Source: Paenibacillaceae bacterium ZCTH02-B3 (GTDB lineage Bacteria > Bacillota > Bacilli > Paenibacillales > Paenibacillaceae). Taken from it: a stretch of 33,437 bases of DNA. The translations under genes and the position numbers were made by a program. The notes under the pieces are model-generated. The model worked only from the letters and a program-made list of their open reading frames with translations. It did no database searches and had not been told where the DNA came from. The DNA lies in contig LZRV01000038.1 in assembly GCA_002159065.1 (NCBI GenBank), forward strand, positions 1-33,437, read 5' to 3'. Each line of letters begins with the position of its first letter. Position 1 is the first letter of the stretch. Shown here piece by piece: positions 1-7,971 of the stretch.

Positions 1-1071
1 GTCCTGCACCGTGCCGAAAGCCCCGCCGAAATTCGCGGCACCGTCCCCGGCAGGCCGCCCCGCCGCCGGAGAATCCGGCACGATCCCGGTCGCCGTGATG
101 CCCGCAGCCGAGCCGTTTGCGGCCGCGCCGACGGCGGATACGCCTCCCGGGGCCGTGGCGACCGCCGCGCCGCCCGCGCCTGCGCCTTCCATGGCGGCAC
201 CCGCAGCCGCGGCGCCCGCGGCCACGCCGACGGCCACCGGTTCACCCGCGGTTTGCCACACCCGCGCGCGTTCTTCCTCCGCCAGCGCGCTTTCCGGCAC
301 GACGCGGATGTTCTCCGGCCGGACGGCGACGGTGGTTCCGCCTTTCCGGAACAGGTTGTTCTCTCCGACGAACATGGCCACGAACAGGGTCCGCGGCCTC
401 AGGTAGATTTCCTCCGGCGTGCCGACCTGTTCGACGACGCCCCGGTTCATGACCGCGATGCGGTCGGACATCGCCATCGCTTCTTCCTGGTCGTGGGTGA
501 CGTACACGAAGGTGATGCCCAGGTCGCGCTGCAGATTTTTCAGCTCCACCTGGAGTTTGCGCCGCAACTGGTAGTCCAGCGCGCTGAGAGGCTCGTCCAG
601 CAGCAGGACCCGCGGCTTGTTGACGATGGCGCGCGCCACCGCCACCCGCTGCTGCTGCCCGCCGGACAGCTCGTGCGGCCTGCGGCGGCGGTATTCGGAC
701 AGGTTGGTGTATTCGAGCGCTTCTTCCAGACGGCGGTTCTGCTCGTCGAGGGGCAGCTTTTTCATCTTCATGCCGAAGCGGATGTTTTCTTCCACCGTCA
801 TATGGGGGAAAAGCGCGTAATGCTGGAACACCATGTTCATGTCCCTGCGGTAGGGCGGAAGATGCGTGATCGGCTTACCGTCGAGCAGCACCTCGCCCGA
901 CGTGGGCGTTTCGAAACCGGCGATGATGCGCAATAGCGTCGTTTTGCCGCATCCGCTCGGCCCCAGCAGGGTCAGGAACTCTCCCTCTTCGACTTCAAGC
1001 GACAAGGGCGAAATGACGACGCGGTCGCCAAACCGCTTTTCCACCGATTCGAGACGGATCATCGTGGTCAT
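1..1071 (-). CDS. potA: PotA-like ABC transporter ATP-binding protein, 3' end outside window
   Basis: The reverse strand is open from an ATG at 1071 to the window edge (357 codons, no stop), so the C-terminus is missing. It encodes an ABC ATPase that would power import across the membrane. Visible motifs: Walker A GPSGCGKTT near residue 38, Q-loop in VFQHYALFPHMT, signature LSGGQQQR, Walker B LLLDEPLSALD and switch histidine in YVTHDQEEAM. The wording around these motifs (MSDRIAVMNRG, FVAMFVGENNLF) is of the spermidine/putrescine PotA type rather than MalK. A TOBE domain begins near residue 255, but from about residue 276 it dissolves into Ala/Gly/Val/Pro-rich low-complexity sequence up to the edge. 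An AAGGGGGG ribosome site lies 2 nt before the ATG at 1071 and 11 nt before a second in-frame ATG at 1062, so 1062 may be the true start. Partner permeases would lie outside the window. Confidence 0.85.
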   Translation of the reverse strand, partial: MTTMIRLESVEKRFGDRVVISPLSLEVEEGEFLTLLGPSGCGKTTLLRIIAGFETPTSGEVLLDGKPITHLPPYRRDMNMVFQHYALFPHMTVEENIRFGMKMKKLPLDEQNRRLEEALEYTNLSEYRRRRPHELSGGQQQRVAVARAIVNKPRVLLLDEPLSALDYQLRRKLQVELKNLQRDLGITFVYVTHDQEEAMAMSDRIAVMNRGVVEQVGTPEEIYLRPRTLFVAMFVGENNLFRKGGTTVAVRPENIRVVPESALAEEERARVWQTAGEPVAVGVAAGAAAAGAAMEGAGAGGAAVATAPGGVSAVGAAANGSAAGITATGIVPDSPAAGRPAGDGAANFGGAFGTVQD

Positions 1072-1113
1072 CGCCCCCCTTGTCCGGCATCCGAAAATAT
1101 CAAATTCCAGATT

Positions 1114-1142
1114 AATATACATGGAAAATGTCGATTCGTAAA
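1114..1142 (-). promoter_or_regulatory. Candidate sigma-A promoter of the PotA-like ATPase gene
   Basis: Read on the reverse strand, TTTACG (-35, 4 of 6) is followed by exactly 17 nt and TATATT (-10, 5 of 6). The -10 ends 43 nt before the ATG at 1071. This is pattern matching only. Confidence 0.45.
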
Positions 1143-1318
1143 CAGGTGATTTTTGCGTTTTTCATGCGGGTTGTCGGGGTGTTCCCGCGCGGGTTCGCGG
1201 ACGGGTTTTTGAGGCGGTTTGGAGGTTCCGGTCCCGTCACAGAGGAAAAGGGTCCGCGGGCTGCCGCTATATGGTAATATGGGATTTGGCCAGGAAAGAT
1301 ATGAGGGAGGAAACACCA

Positions 1319-2200
1319 TTGCTGATCGGCGCGATCGAAGCGGGAGGAACCAAATTCGTTTGCGGCGTCGGCACCGAAGACGGGCGCATCCTGGAGCGGA
1401 CGCGCATTCCGACGGGACGGCCGGAGGAGACGGTGGGCCGCGTCCTCGAATTTTTCAGGGACAAGTCCGTCAAAGCCATTGGCATCGGATCCTTCGGGCC
1501 CATCGACGTCAATCCGTCCAGTCCGCAATACGGGCACATCACGACGACCCCCAAGCCGGGGTGGTCCGGGTATCCTTTGCTGGCGGCGATCCGCGATGCC
1601 CTCGGCGTTCCGGCGGGCTGGGACACGGACGTGAACGCGGCGGCCCTGGGCGAGGCGAAATGGGGCGCGGCCAGGGGGCTTGACAGCTGCGTCTATTTCA
1701 CCATCGGCACGGGCGTCGGCATCGGCGTGTATGCGGAAAAAAGGCTGCTGCACGGCCTGGTGCATCCGGAGGGCGGCCACATCCCCGTCCGGCGCCATCC
1801 GGAGGACGGTTTTGCGGGCGTGTGCCCCTATCACGGCGACTGCCTGGAAGGCATGGCGTCGGGACCGGCCCTGGAAAAGCGCTGGGGGAAACCGGGCGCC
1901 GAGCTTCCCACCGGCCATCCTGCGTGGGCCATCGAAGCCCATTACATTGCGCAGGCGGTGATGACGGCGATCCTCATGCTGTCCCCGCACAAAGTCATCC
2001 TTGGCGGCGGCGTCATGCACCAGACGCAGCTGTTTCCCGCCGTCCGCGAGGCGGTGAAGCGCGGCCTGAACGGATACGTCCGCGCGCCCGAGATTTTGGA
2101 GCGCATCGACGAATACATCGTGCCGCCCGGCCTGGGGGACGACGCGGGATTGTGCGGCGCGCTGGCCTTGGGTCTGGAGGCTTTGGAACGGACAAGCTGA
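1319..2200 (+). CDS. ROK-family fructokinase
   Basis: Sugar kinase of the ROK family, predicted to phosphorylate fructose (or a similar hexose) at C6 with ATP in the cytosol. The N-terminal phosphate-binding motif GAIEAGGTKF is characteristic of the ScrK/GmuE fructokinase group. GTGVGIGVYAEKRLLHG followed by HPEGGHIPV and the His/Cys cluster GFAGVCPYHGDCLEGMASGPA is the ROK zinc site. The TTG at 1319 is chosen because GAGGGAGG (1303-1310) lies 8 nt upstream and the protein then begins right at the GAIEAGG motif, giving 293 residues against about 300 in the family. An in-frame ATG at 1301 is the alternative. The gene stands alone between the divergent ATPase gene and the DeoR-led operon, separated from the latter by an AT-rich promoter region. 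Its substrate could be the sugar handled next door, but that is inference. Confidence 0.9.
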   Translation: MLIGAIEAGGTKFVCGVGTEDGRILERTRIPTGRPEETVGRVLEFFRDKSVKAIGIGSFGPIDVNPSSPQYGHITTTPKPGWSGYPLLAAIRDALGVPAGWDTDVNAAALGEAKWGAARGLDSCVYFTIGTGVGIGVYAEKRLLHGLVHPEGGHIPVRRHPEDGFAGVCPYHGDCLEGMASGPALEKRWGKPGAELPTGHPAWAIEAHYIAQAVMTAILMLSPHKVILGGGVMHQTQLFPAVREAVKRGLNGYVRAPEILERIDEYIVPPGLGDDAGLCGALALGLEALERTS

Positions 2201-2236
2201 TATTTTTTTGAAAATATATTGATACTAATTCTACAA

Positions 2237-2250
2237 AATTTGATCAAATT
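2237..2250. promoter_or_regulatory. Perfect 14-bp palindrome, candidate operator of the DeoR-led operon
   Basis: AATTTGATCAAATT is self-complementary over all 14 bases and ends 11 nt before the -35 box at 2262. It sits in an AT-rich island in an otherwise GC-rich window. The position suits an operator for the DeoR protein encoded immediately downstream, or an activator site. Protein assignment is inference. Confidence 0.45.
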
Positions 2251-2261
2251 CCACATAAAAC

Positions 2262-2290
2262 TTGACAATACTTGAAAACCCGGAAATGAT
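2262..2290 (+). promoter_or_regulatory. Candidate sigma-A promoter of the carbohydrate operon
   Basis: A consensus -35 box TTGACA (2262-2267) is followed by 17 nt and AATGAT (2285-2290, 4 of 6 to TATAAT). The GTG start of the DeoR gene lies 45 nt beyond. It is the only good promoter seen ahead of the 2.3-10.6 kb gene string. Confidence 0.55.
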
Positions 2291-2335
2291 TATGAGAGAA
2301 GACGGCCATCATTCGAGGAAGGGAAGTTTGGCCTG

Positions 2336-3088
2336 GTGGTCAGCGCGAGAAGCGAAGAGATCCTGAAGCTGTTGACCGTCAAGAACCCGATGACGATCGA
2401 AGAGCTGGCTTCCCGTCTCTCCGTATCCGAAGTGACCGTCAGGCGGGACCTGGCGGAGCTGGAGGAGGAGGGGCTGGTCATCCGCCAGCGCGGCAGGGTC
2501 TCCCTGCCGGGGCTCGGGATCGAGCCGATGTTCATCCAGCGGCAGAAGAAAAACGCCGAACTGAAAAAGCGCATCGCCAGATACGCCGCCAGCCAGATCG
2601 CGGACGGGGAAGTCATCGCCCTGGACGTGGGGACGACGTGCGCCGAGCTGGCCCGGGAGCTGCTCAAGCGGCGCAACATCACGGTGTTCACCGCTTCGTT
2701 CCAGGTGGCGTCCATCTTGTCCAGAAGCTCTCTCAGCGTGTACCTGATCGGCGGCTTCCTGCGCAAGACGGAGATGTCGATGGTGGGGCCCATCGCCACC
2801 GAGACCATCAACAAATTCAACTTCGACCGCTTTTACCTGGGGCTGTCGGGCATCAGCAAGCAGGAAGGCCCGACGGATTACAATCTGGAGGACGTGGAGG
2901 TCAAGAAGGCGTTCATCCGGCGTTCGAAAAGAGTGACGGCCCTCGTGGACAAGACGAAGTTTGGTCATTCCGGGCTGGTGAAGGTGTGCGAGCTGGAGGA
3001 GATCCACGAGATCGTCACCAACCGGGAAACGGCGCAGGAATATCCGCTGGAAGACCTGGATTACGGCGGCAAGATCACCCTCGTCTGA
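2336..3088 (+). CDS. DeoR-family transcriptional regulator
   Basis: Sugar-phosphate-responsive repressor, probably controlling the operon it heads. The N-terminal winged helix-turn-helix (about residues 5-58) carries the DeoR signature: MTIEELASRLSVSEVTVRRD, then LEEEGLVIRQRGRV. The C-terminal DeoRC sensor domain, which binds phosphorylated sugars in this family, shows VIALDVGTTCAELA and IGGFLRKTEMSMVGP, then DRFYLGLSGI and ALVDKTKFG. Length is 250 residues, the family norm. The GTG start is supported by GAGGAAGGGAAG about 10 nt upstream. A perfect palindrome and a good promoter sit just before it. A terminator hairpin follows, so read-through or a second promoter would be needed to couple it to the next gene. 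Confidence 0.93.
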   Translation: MVSARSEEILKLLTVKNPMTIEELASRLSVSEVTVRRDLAELEEEGLVIRQRGRVSLPGLGIEPMFIQRQKKNAELKKRIARYAASQIADGEVIALDVGTTCAELARELLKRRNITVFTASFQVASILSRSSLSVYLIGGFLRKTEMSMVGPIATETINKFNFDRFYLGLSGISKQEGPTDYNLEDVEVKKAFIRRSKRVTALVDKTKFGHSGLVKVCELEEIHEIVTNRETAQEYPLEDLDYGGKITLV

Positions 3089-3143
3089 CCCGGCGCGGAT
3101 AGAGGCGTTCTCCTCTGAAAGAAGAGGTTGGCGGGAGCGTCCT

Positions 3144-3183
3144 CCCCCGAAGGAACGGTTCCTTCGGGGGGGCTTATTTTTTT
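3144..3183 (+). terminator. Rho-independent terminator after the DeoR gene
   Basis: A 12-bp perfect stem (3144-3155 with 3159-3170) with the 3-nt loop CGG is followed by a T-rich tail (TTATTTTTTT). It could be a partial terminator that lowers expression of the downstream genes relative to the regulator, since no strong promoter is visible after it (TTGACA at 3182 lacks a convincing -10). Confidence 0.8.
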
Positions 3184-3256
3184 GACAAAAATGGGCATCC
3201 TAAACCCCGCCAGAGAAAGAGCGGCATAAAGAACAAGGAGATGGGAGAGACAACTG

Positions 3257-4072
3257 ATGACTTGGCTCAAAGAGGTAATCGGGACGGAAAAGGCGATCAT
3301 CGCCATGTGCCATTTGCTGCCTCTTCCCGGCGATCCGTATTACGACAAGGAAAAAGGCATGGATTACGTCGTCGAGATGGCAAAACGGGATCTGCTCGCC
3401 CTCCAGGAGGGGGGAGTGGACGCCGTCATGTTTTCCAACGAGTTCAGCATGCCCTACCTGACGGACGTCAAGACGGAGACGGTGGCCGCCATGGCGCGGA
3501 TCATCGGCGAACTGAAGTCCTACATCAAGGTTCCGTTTGGCGTGAACGTCCTGTGGGATGCGAAGAAGTCGCTGGACCTGGCGGTGGCCACCGGTGCCTT
3601 GTTTGTTCGGGAGATTTTCACGGGGGTCTATGCCAGCGATTTCGGCCTGTGGAACACGAACGTGGGGGAAACGGTCCGGCACCAGTACCGCATCGGCGCT
3701 GAAAACGTGAAGCTGCTGTTCAACATCGTGCCGGAAGCGGCGAAGTATCTGGCCGAGCGCGACCTGGAAAGCATCGTCCGCTCCACCGTGTTCAACAACC
3801 GGCCTGACGCCTTGTGCGTATCCGGGCTGACCGCGGGGCAGGAGACCAGCTCCAGCCATTTGAAGATCGTGAAGTCCCTCGCGCCGGATACGGTGGTGCT
3901 GGCCAACACGGGCGTGAATCTGAACAACGTCGAAGAGCAGCTGTCCATCGCCGACGGCGCCGTGGTCGGCACGGCGTTCAAGATTGACGGCAAGTTCCGG
4001 AATCACGTGGACCCCGCGCGCGTGAAAGCGTTCATGGACAAAGTGAAACGGTTCAGAAGCGGGCTCGCGTGA
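3257..4072 (+). CDS. BtpA/SgcQ-family TIM-barrel protein
   Basis: Member of the BtpA family, named after a cyanobacterial protein needed for photosystem I accumulation. In non-photosynthetic bacteria it occurs as SgcQ in sugar-utilisation clusters, and its reaction is not established. The sequence follows the family from the start: AIIAMCHLLPLPGDP, then AKRDLLALQEGGVDAVMFSNE, VPFGVNVLWDAKKSLDLA, FVREIFTGVYASDFG and VLANTGVNLNNVEEQLSIAD, ending with GAVVGTAFKIDG. The alternating strand-helix pattern and the late VVGTAFK phosphate-loop-like segment suggest a TIM barrel acting on a phosphorylated or sugar-like ligand. An AAGGAG site precedes the ATG. At 271 residues it is full length. Its place between a DeoR regulator and a sugar kinase argues for a catabolic step, not photosynthesis. 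Confidence 0.88.
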   Translation: MTWLKEVIGTEKAIIAMCHLLPLPGDPYYDKEKGMDYVVEMAKRDLLALQEGGVDAVMFSNEFSMPYLTDVKTETVAAMARIIGELKSYIKVPFGVNVLWDAKKSLDLAVATGALFVREIFTGVYASDFGLWNTNVGETVRHQYRIGAENVKLLFNIVPEAAKYLAERDLESIVRSTVFNNRPDALCVSGLTAGQETSSSHLKIVKSLAPDTVVLANTGVNLNNVEEQLSIADGAVVGTAFKIDGKFRNHVDPARVKAFMDKVKRFRSGLA

Positions 4073-4082
4073 CGCGGCGCAC

Positions 4083-4121
4083 GGATGCGGCGTGTGGATG
4101 CGGCGCGTGGATGCGGCGCGT
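4083..4121 (+). repeat. Three tandem 13-bp repeats between the BtpA-family and kinase genes
   Basis: GGATGCGGCG recurs at 4083, 4096 and 4109, each followed by a 3-nt TGT or CGT, so the period is exactly 13 bp. A fourth copy lies at 4163, and degenerate GCGGCGC words fill the space between. The 190-nt gap 4073-4262 holds nothing else recognisable. Confidence 0.75.
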
Positions 4122-4262
4122 GGGCCGCGGCGCTTTGGTCGCGGCGCAAAATTGCGGCGCACGGATGCGGCGAGCCGGCCGGTCCGGCGGTTCCGGCTAC
4201 CGGCGGCGTAGCGGGCCCGGCCGGCGAAAAAGCATGACTAGGGCGAAAAGGGTGAACCGACC

Positions 4263-5834
4263 GTGGAACGTTTTGTGCTGGGCATTGATATCGGCACCAC
4301 CGCGACGAAAGCCGTGCTCATCCATCCCGAAGGGGAGATCGTGTGCAGCGCGTCCAGGCCCGTGGATCTCCATTCGCCCCGGCCGGGCTGGGCCGAGGAG
4401 GATCCGCGGCAGTGGTGGGACAACGTCCGGGCGCTCATCCCGGAGCTGATGGAAAAGGCGGACATCGCGCCGGACCGGATCGCGGCGGTGGGCGTAAGCG
4501 GCATGGTTCCCACCCTCATCTGCCTCGATGAGCGGGGAGAGCCCCTCCGGATGTCGATCCAGCAAAACGACGCCCGGGCCGTGGAAGAAATCGAGGAGCT
4601 GAAGGGCAAACTTCCGGAAGACTGGGTCCTGGAAACGACGGGGTCGGCCATCACCCAGCAATCCATCGCGCCCAAGCTCATGTGGCTGAGCCGCCGCGAA
4701 CCGGATGTGATCCGAAAGACCGTCTCGATCTGCGGTTCCTACGACTATATTGCGCGGCGCCTGACGGGCTTCGGTTCGGCATTTGTCGAAGCCAACTGGG
4801 CTTTGGAAAGCGGGCTTTACGATTACCGCAAGGGGGTCTGGAGCCGGGAAATCGCCGAAGCCGCCGGCATCCGGACGGAGTGGCTGGGCGAAGTCCATCC
4901 GTCCCACCGGATCGTGGGCACGGTCCGGGGGGATCACGGCACCGGCCTGAAGGAGGGCACCCCGGTGATCGCCGGGTCCGCCGACCACGTGGCCAGCGCC
5001 TTCTCCGCCGGATTGGTGGAGGACGGCGACCTGCTGATCAAGCTGGGCGGCGCCGGCGACATCCTGCTGACCACGGATCAGCCCGCGGCGGACCGCCGGC
5101 TGTACCTGGATTACCACCTGATTCCCGGCCGCTATCTGATCAACGGCTGCATGGCCTCCAGCGGCAGCGTCATCCGCTGGTTCCAGCGGGAACTGGCCGG
5201 CGGAGCGCCCCTCGACCAGCTGGAACGGGAAGCGGAGGCGGCCGGCGCGGGCGCGGACGGTCTGGTGCTGCTGCCGTATTTCCTGGGCGAGAAGACCCCG
5301 CTGCACGACCCGGAAGCGAGAGGCATGTTCGTGGGACTGCACCTCGGCCACAAGCGGGGACACTTGTACCGGGCCATCCTGGAGGGCATCGCCTTCGGGT
5401 TCCGGCATCACATCGACACGTTCCGCGAAATGGGCTTTGAGCCCCGGCGGGTACGCATCACCAACGGGGGTTCCCGCTCGCGGCTGTGGCGGCAGATCGT
5501 GGCGGACATCACGGAATTGCCGCTCGAGTCCATTATCGACCATCCCGGGTCTTCCTTGGGCGTGGCGTTCGCGGCGGGGATCGGCGCGGGGCTGATCAAG
5601 GATTGGTCGGAGATTCACAAGTTTTTGCGCATTGAGGAAAGGATCGTTCCCGATCCCCAGCACCGGGAGCGCTACCGGACCCTGTACCGCGTCTACCGGG
5701 ACATTTATCCCAACCTGCTGGAGCAGCAGCACATCCTGGCCCGGCTCAGCCGCGGTGGGGGCGGGGACGGCGGCGGAAACCAGGGCGGCGCATCCGGGGC
5801 GGTTCAACCGAGAAGTCCTTTTTTCCTTAATTAA
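4263..5834 (+). CDS. FGGY-family carbohydrate kinase (xylulokinase-like)
   Basis: ATP-dependent kinase for a sugar, ketose or polyol. The actin-like N-terminal phosphate loop reads LGIDIGTTATKAVL. RPGWAEEDPRQWW follows, as in xylulokinases and gluconokinases. The catalytic base is probably the Asp in AGSADHVASAFSAG (near residue 241). The C-terminal FGGY domain shows YFLGEKTPLHDPEARG, then ILEGIAFGFRHHID and ITNGGSRSRLWRQIVAD. Length 523 is normal, but the last 30 residues are a Gly-rich tail (GGGGDGGGNQGG) that looks dispensable. The GTG start has only a weak AAAAGGG site. The exact substrate cannot be read from sequence; its partners (SDR dehydrogenase, BtpA protein, ABC importer) favour a ketose or polyol product. 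Confidence 0.9.
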   Translation: MERFVLGIDIGTTATKAVLIHPEGEIVCSASRPVDLHSPRPGWAEEDPRQWWDNVRALIPELMEKADIAPDRIAAVGVSGMVPTLICLDERGEPLRMSIQQNDARAVEEIEELKGKLPEDWVLETTGSAITQQSIAPKLMWLSRREPDVIRKTVSICGSYDYIARRLTGFGSAFVEANWALESGLYDYRKGVWSREIAEAAGIRTEWLGEVHPSHRIVGTVRGDHGTGLKEGTPVIAGSADHVASAFSAGLVEDGDLLIKLGGAGDILLTTDQPAADRRLYLDYHLIPGRYLINGCMASSGSVIRWFQRELAGGAPLDQLEREAEAAGAGADGLVLLPYFLGEKTPLHDPEARGMFVGLHLGHKRGHLYRAILEGIAFGFRHHIDTFREMGFEPRRVRITNGGSRSRLWRQIVADITELPLESIIDHPGSSLGVAFAAGIGAGLIKDWSEIHKFLRIEERIVPDPQHRERYRTLYRVYRDIYPNLLEQQHILARLSRGGGGDGGGNQGGASGAVQPRSPFFLN

Positions 5835-5865
5835 GCAGCCGTTGGAAAGGGGGGTGTCGACGAAG

Positions 5866-6645
5866 GTGAGCGACAAAGGTCTGGCCGTGGTCACCGGGGC
5901 GGGCAGCGGCATCGGCCGGGCGATCGCCCGGCGGCTGGCGGAAGACGGTTTCGCGGTGGCCGCGACGGATGTGAACGAAGCCGCGGCCAAAGAAACCGCC
6001 GCCGATATCATCTCCCGCGGCGGCCGCGCGGAAGCGTTCGTCCTGGACGTGACCGACCGCGGCTCCATCGAGCGCGCCCTGGAACAGGCCCTTGCGCGGT
6101 TTGGCGAGCTCAAGGTGTGGGTGTCCAACGCCGGAGTCTCCACCATGAACCATTTCATCGACCTCACCGAAGAAGAGTGGGACTTCAACCTGAACGTGAA
6201 CGCCAAGGGCGTGTTCCTGTGCGGTCAGGTGGCCGCGCGGCAGTTCATCCGCCAGGGAAACGGGGGCAAAATCATCCACACCGCGTCTTTGGCCGGCAAG
6301 CGGGGAGCCGTGCCGTTTCTGGCGCACTATGTGGCTTCCAAGTTTGCCGTCGTGGGACTGACCCAGGCGATGGCCTATGAACTGGCGAAACACCGGATCA
6401 CGGTCAACGCGGTCTGTCCGGGCTACGTGGCCACGCCGATGCAGGAACGGGAGCTGGCGTGGGAAGCGAAATTGCGGGAAACGACGCCGGACAAGGTGGT
6501 CGAGCTCATGCTCGGCGAGACGCCGTTGCGCCGGCTGGAGACGCCGGAGGATGTGGCGAGGGTCGTGTCGTTCCTCGCCAGCGAAGATGCGGATTTCATC
6601 ACCGGCGAATCCATCGCCGTCAACGGCGGCGTGTACATGGATTGA
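5866..6645 (+). CDS. Short-chain dehydrogenase/reductase
   Basis: NAD(P)-dependent oxidoreductase of the classical SDR family. The cofactor motif is VTGAGSGIGRAIA, followed by an acidic residue after the second strand (ATDVNEA), which favours NAD(H). Further motifs are NAG at WVSNAGVS and the catalytic triad S141, Y155, K159 with the canonical Ser-x13-Tyr-x3-Lys spacing (TASLAG...HYVASK). CPGYVATPM and GESIAVNGG complete the fold. Length is 259 residues. The GTG at 5866 is preferred because GAAAGGGGG ends 12 nt before it; a GTG at 5854 touches that site. It begins 31 nt after the kinase stop, so the two are co-transcribed. Likely role: oxidation of the imported polyol or sugar before phosphorylation. 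Confidence 0.9.
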   Translation: MSDKGLAVVTGAGSGIGRAIARRLAEDGFAVAATDVNEAAAKETAADIISRGGRAEAFVLDVTDRGSIERALEQALARFGELKVWVSNAGVSTMNHFIDLTEEEWDFNLNVNAKGVFLCGQVAARQFIRQGNGGKIIHTASLAGKRGAVPFLAHYVASKFAVVGLTQAMAYELAKHRITVNAVCPGYVATPMQERELAWEAKLRETTPDKVVELMLGETPLRRLETPEDVARVVSFLASEDADFITGESIAVNGGVYMD

Positions 6646-6675
6646 GTCTGACATTCCAAAAGGGGGCTTTTGCGC

Positions 6676-7971
6676 ATGAAGAAATCGGTGTTTCGGATGT
6701 TGGCCCTGGCGCTGTCGGCCATGCTGGTCCTTGGCGCCTGCACCCGCGGAGGAGGCGGCGGAGCGGGTACGGACGGCGGCGGCACGGGGCAGACGGAAAC
6801 GGTCACCCTGAAGGTGATCATGGAAGAAGTGCCGGACACGGACATCGTCATGGGGATGCTGGATGAATTCCATCAGGCCCATCCCGGTATCCGGCTGGAC
6901 ATCGAAGCCCTGCCGTACGACCAGATGCGGGACAAGATCGTCGCGTCTTTCCTGGCTCCCCGGGCGACCTATGATCTGATCGTGGTGGACAACCCGTGGA
7001 TGTACGACTTCGCTTCCGCGGGCTACCTGGAACCGTTGGACGACCGAATTCGGCAAGCCGGCGACGCGTACAATTACGAAGACTTCGCCAAGCCGCTGCG
7101 CGACATTGCGGAAGTGGACGGCAAGGTCTACGCCATTCCTTTCTATAACTACGCGCTGGGTCTGATCTACCGCACGGACCTGTTCGAGGAAAAGGGCCTC
7201 CGGCCTCCCGCGACGCTGGATGAACTGATGGATGCCGCCAGGCAGCTGAAATCCGGCGACATGGCGGGCATCGCCATGACGCCCCAGCGCGGCTACAAAG
7301 TCTTCGAAGAGTGGGGGAACTGGCTGTTCGCCGCGGGCGGCGCCATCCAGGACGAAGCCGGCAACGTCGTCCTCGATTCGCCCCAGGCGCGGGAAGCCCT
7401 CACGAAGTACATCCAGACGTACAAGGAATCGGCGCCGGCGAACAGCCTGAACTGGGCGTTCGACGAAGCGCTGCGGGCGACGGCCGGCGGCCAGGCGGCG
7501 ATGATGCTGTCGTACAACTGGATGCTGCCGACGCTGAACAACCCCGACGGCCCGGCGGGAGAGCTGGCCGGCAAGTTCGGCCTTGCGGAGGTTCCCGGCG
7601 GCAAGGCGGTGCTCGGCGCCTGGTTCTGGGCCATTCCGGCGAACTCGAACAACAAGGACGCCGCGTGGACCTTCGTCCATTGGCTCACTTCGCCGGAACA
7701 GGACACAAAGCGCGTCATCGCGGGCGGAGCCCCCGTGCGCGACAGCGTCATGGACGATCCGCGGGTGCATGAACAGGGATTCGGCCAAGAGTACTACGCC
7801 ACCGTCAAAGAAATCCTGAAAGACGCTTCGCCGCTGGGAGACGGCCCGGGCGCGGAGGAAATGATCCAGGCCGTCGGCCTTGAACTGAGCGCCGCCGTGT
7901 CCGGCCAGAAGAGCGTGGACCAGGCCATCGCCGACGCGGCGAAGCAGGCCGGGGAGATCATGAGCAAGTGA
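6676..7971 (+). CDS. Sugar ABC transporter substrate-binding lipoprotein
   Basis: Extracellular solute-binding protein of family 1, lipid-anchored outside the membrane and delivering sugar to the permeases encoded next. It has a short signal peptide with lipobox LGAC (Cys at about residue 22), then a Gly-rich spacer. The body has family hallmarks: VIMEEVPDTD, FHQAHPGIRLDIEALPYDQMRDKI, DLIVVDNPWM, AIPFYNYALGLIYRTDLFEEKGL, and a C-terminal LGAWFWAIPANSNNKDAAW followed by FVHWLTSPEQ. Length is 431 residues. The ATG at 6676 lies 10 nt after AAAAGGGGG; an in-frame TTG at 6670 is too close. The gene ends in TGATG, overlapping the start of the first permease gene. Confidence 0.93.
   Translation: MKKSVFRMLALALSAMLVLGACTRGGGGGAGTDGGGTGQTETVTLKVIMEEVPDTDIVMGMLDEFHQAHPGIRLDIEALPYDQMRDKIVASFLAPRATYDLIVVDNPWMYDFASAGYLEPLDDRIRQAGDAYNYEDFAKPLRDIAEVDGKVYAIPFYNYALGLIYRTDLFEEKGLRPPATLDELMDAARQLKSGDMAGIAMTPQRGYKVFEEWGNWLFAAGGAIQDEAGNVVLDSPQAREALTKYIQTYKESAPANSLNWAFDEALRATAGGQAAMMLSYNWMLPTLNNPDGPAGELAGKFGLAEVPGGKAVLGAWFWAIPANSNNKDAAWTFVHWLTSPEQDTKRVIAGGAPVRDSVMDDPRVHEQGFGQEYYATVKEILKDASPLGDGPGAEEMIQAVGLELSAAVSGQKSVDQAIADAAKQAGEIMSK

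Noticed and set aside
4083..4172. CRISPR-like array
   Set aside because: Units are 13 bp, contiguous, without spacers and without cas genes.
5632..5853. N-terminal extension of the SDR gene by 74 codons overlapping the kinase gene
   Set aside because: The extra codons read as an off-frame shadow of the kinase (Ser/Thr/Pro-rich), whereas the SDR fold starts at LAVVTGAGSGIG directly after the GTG at 5866.
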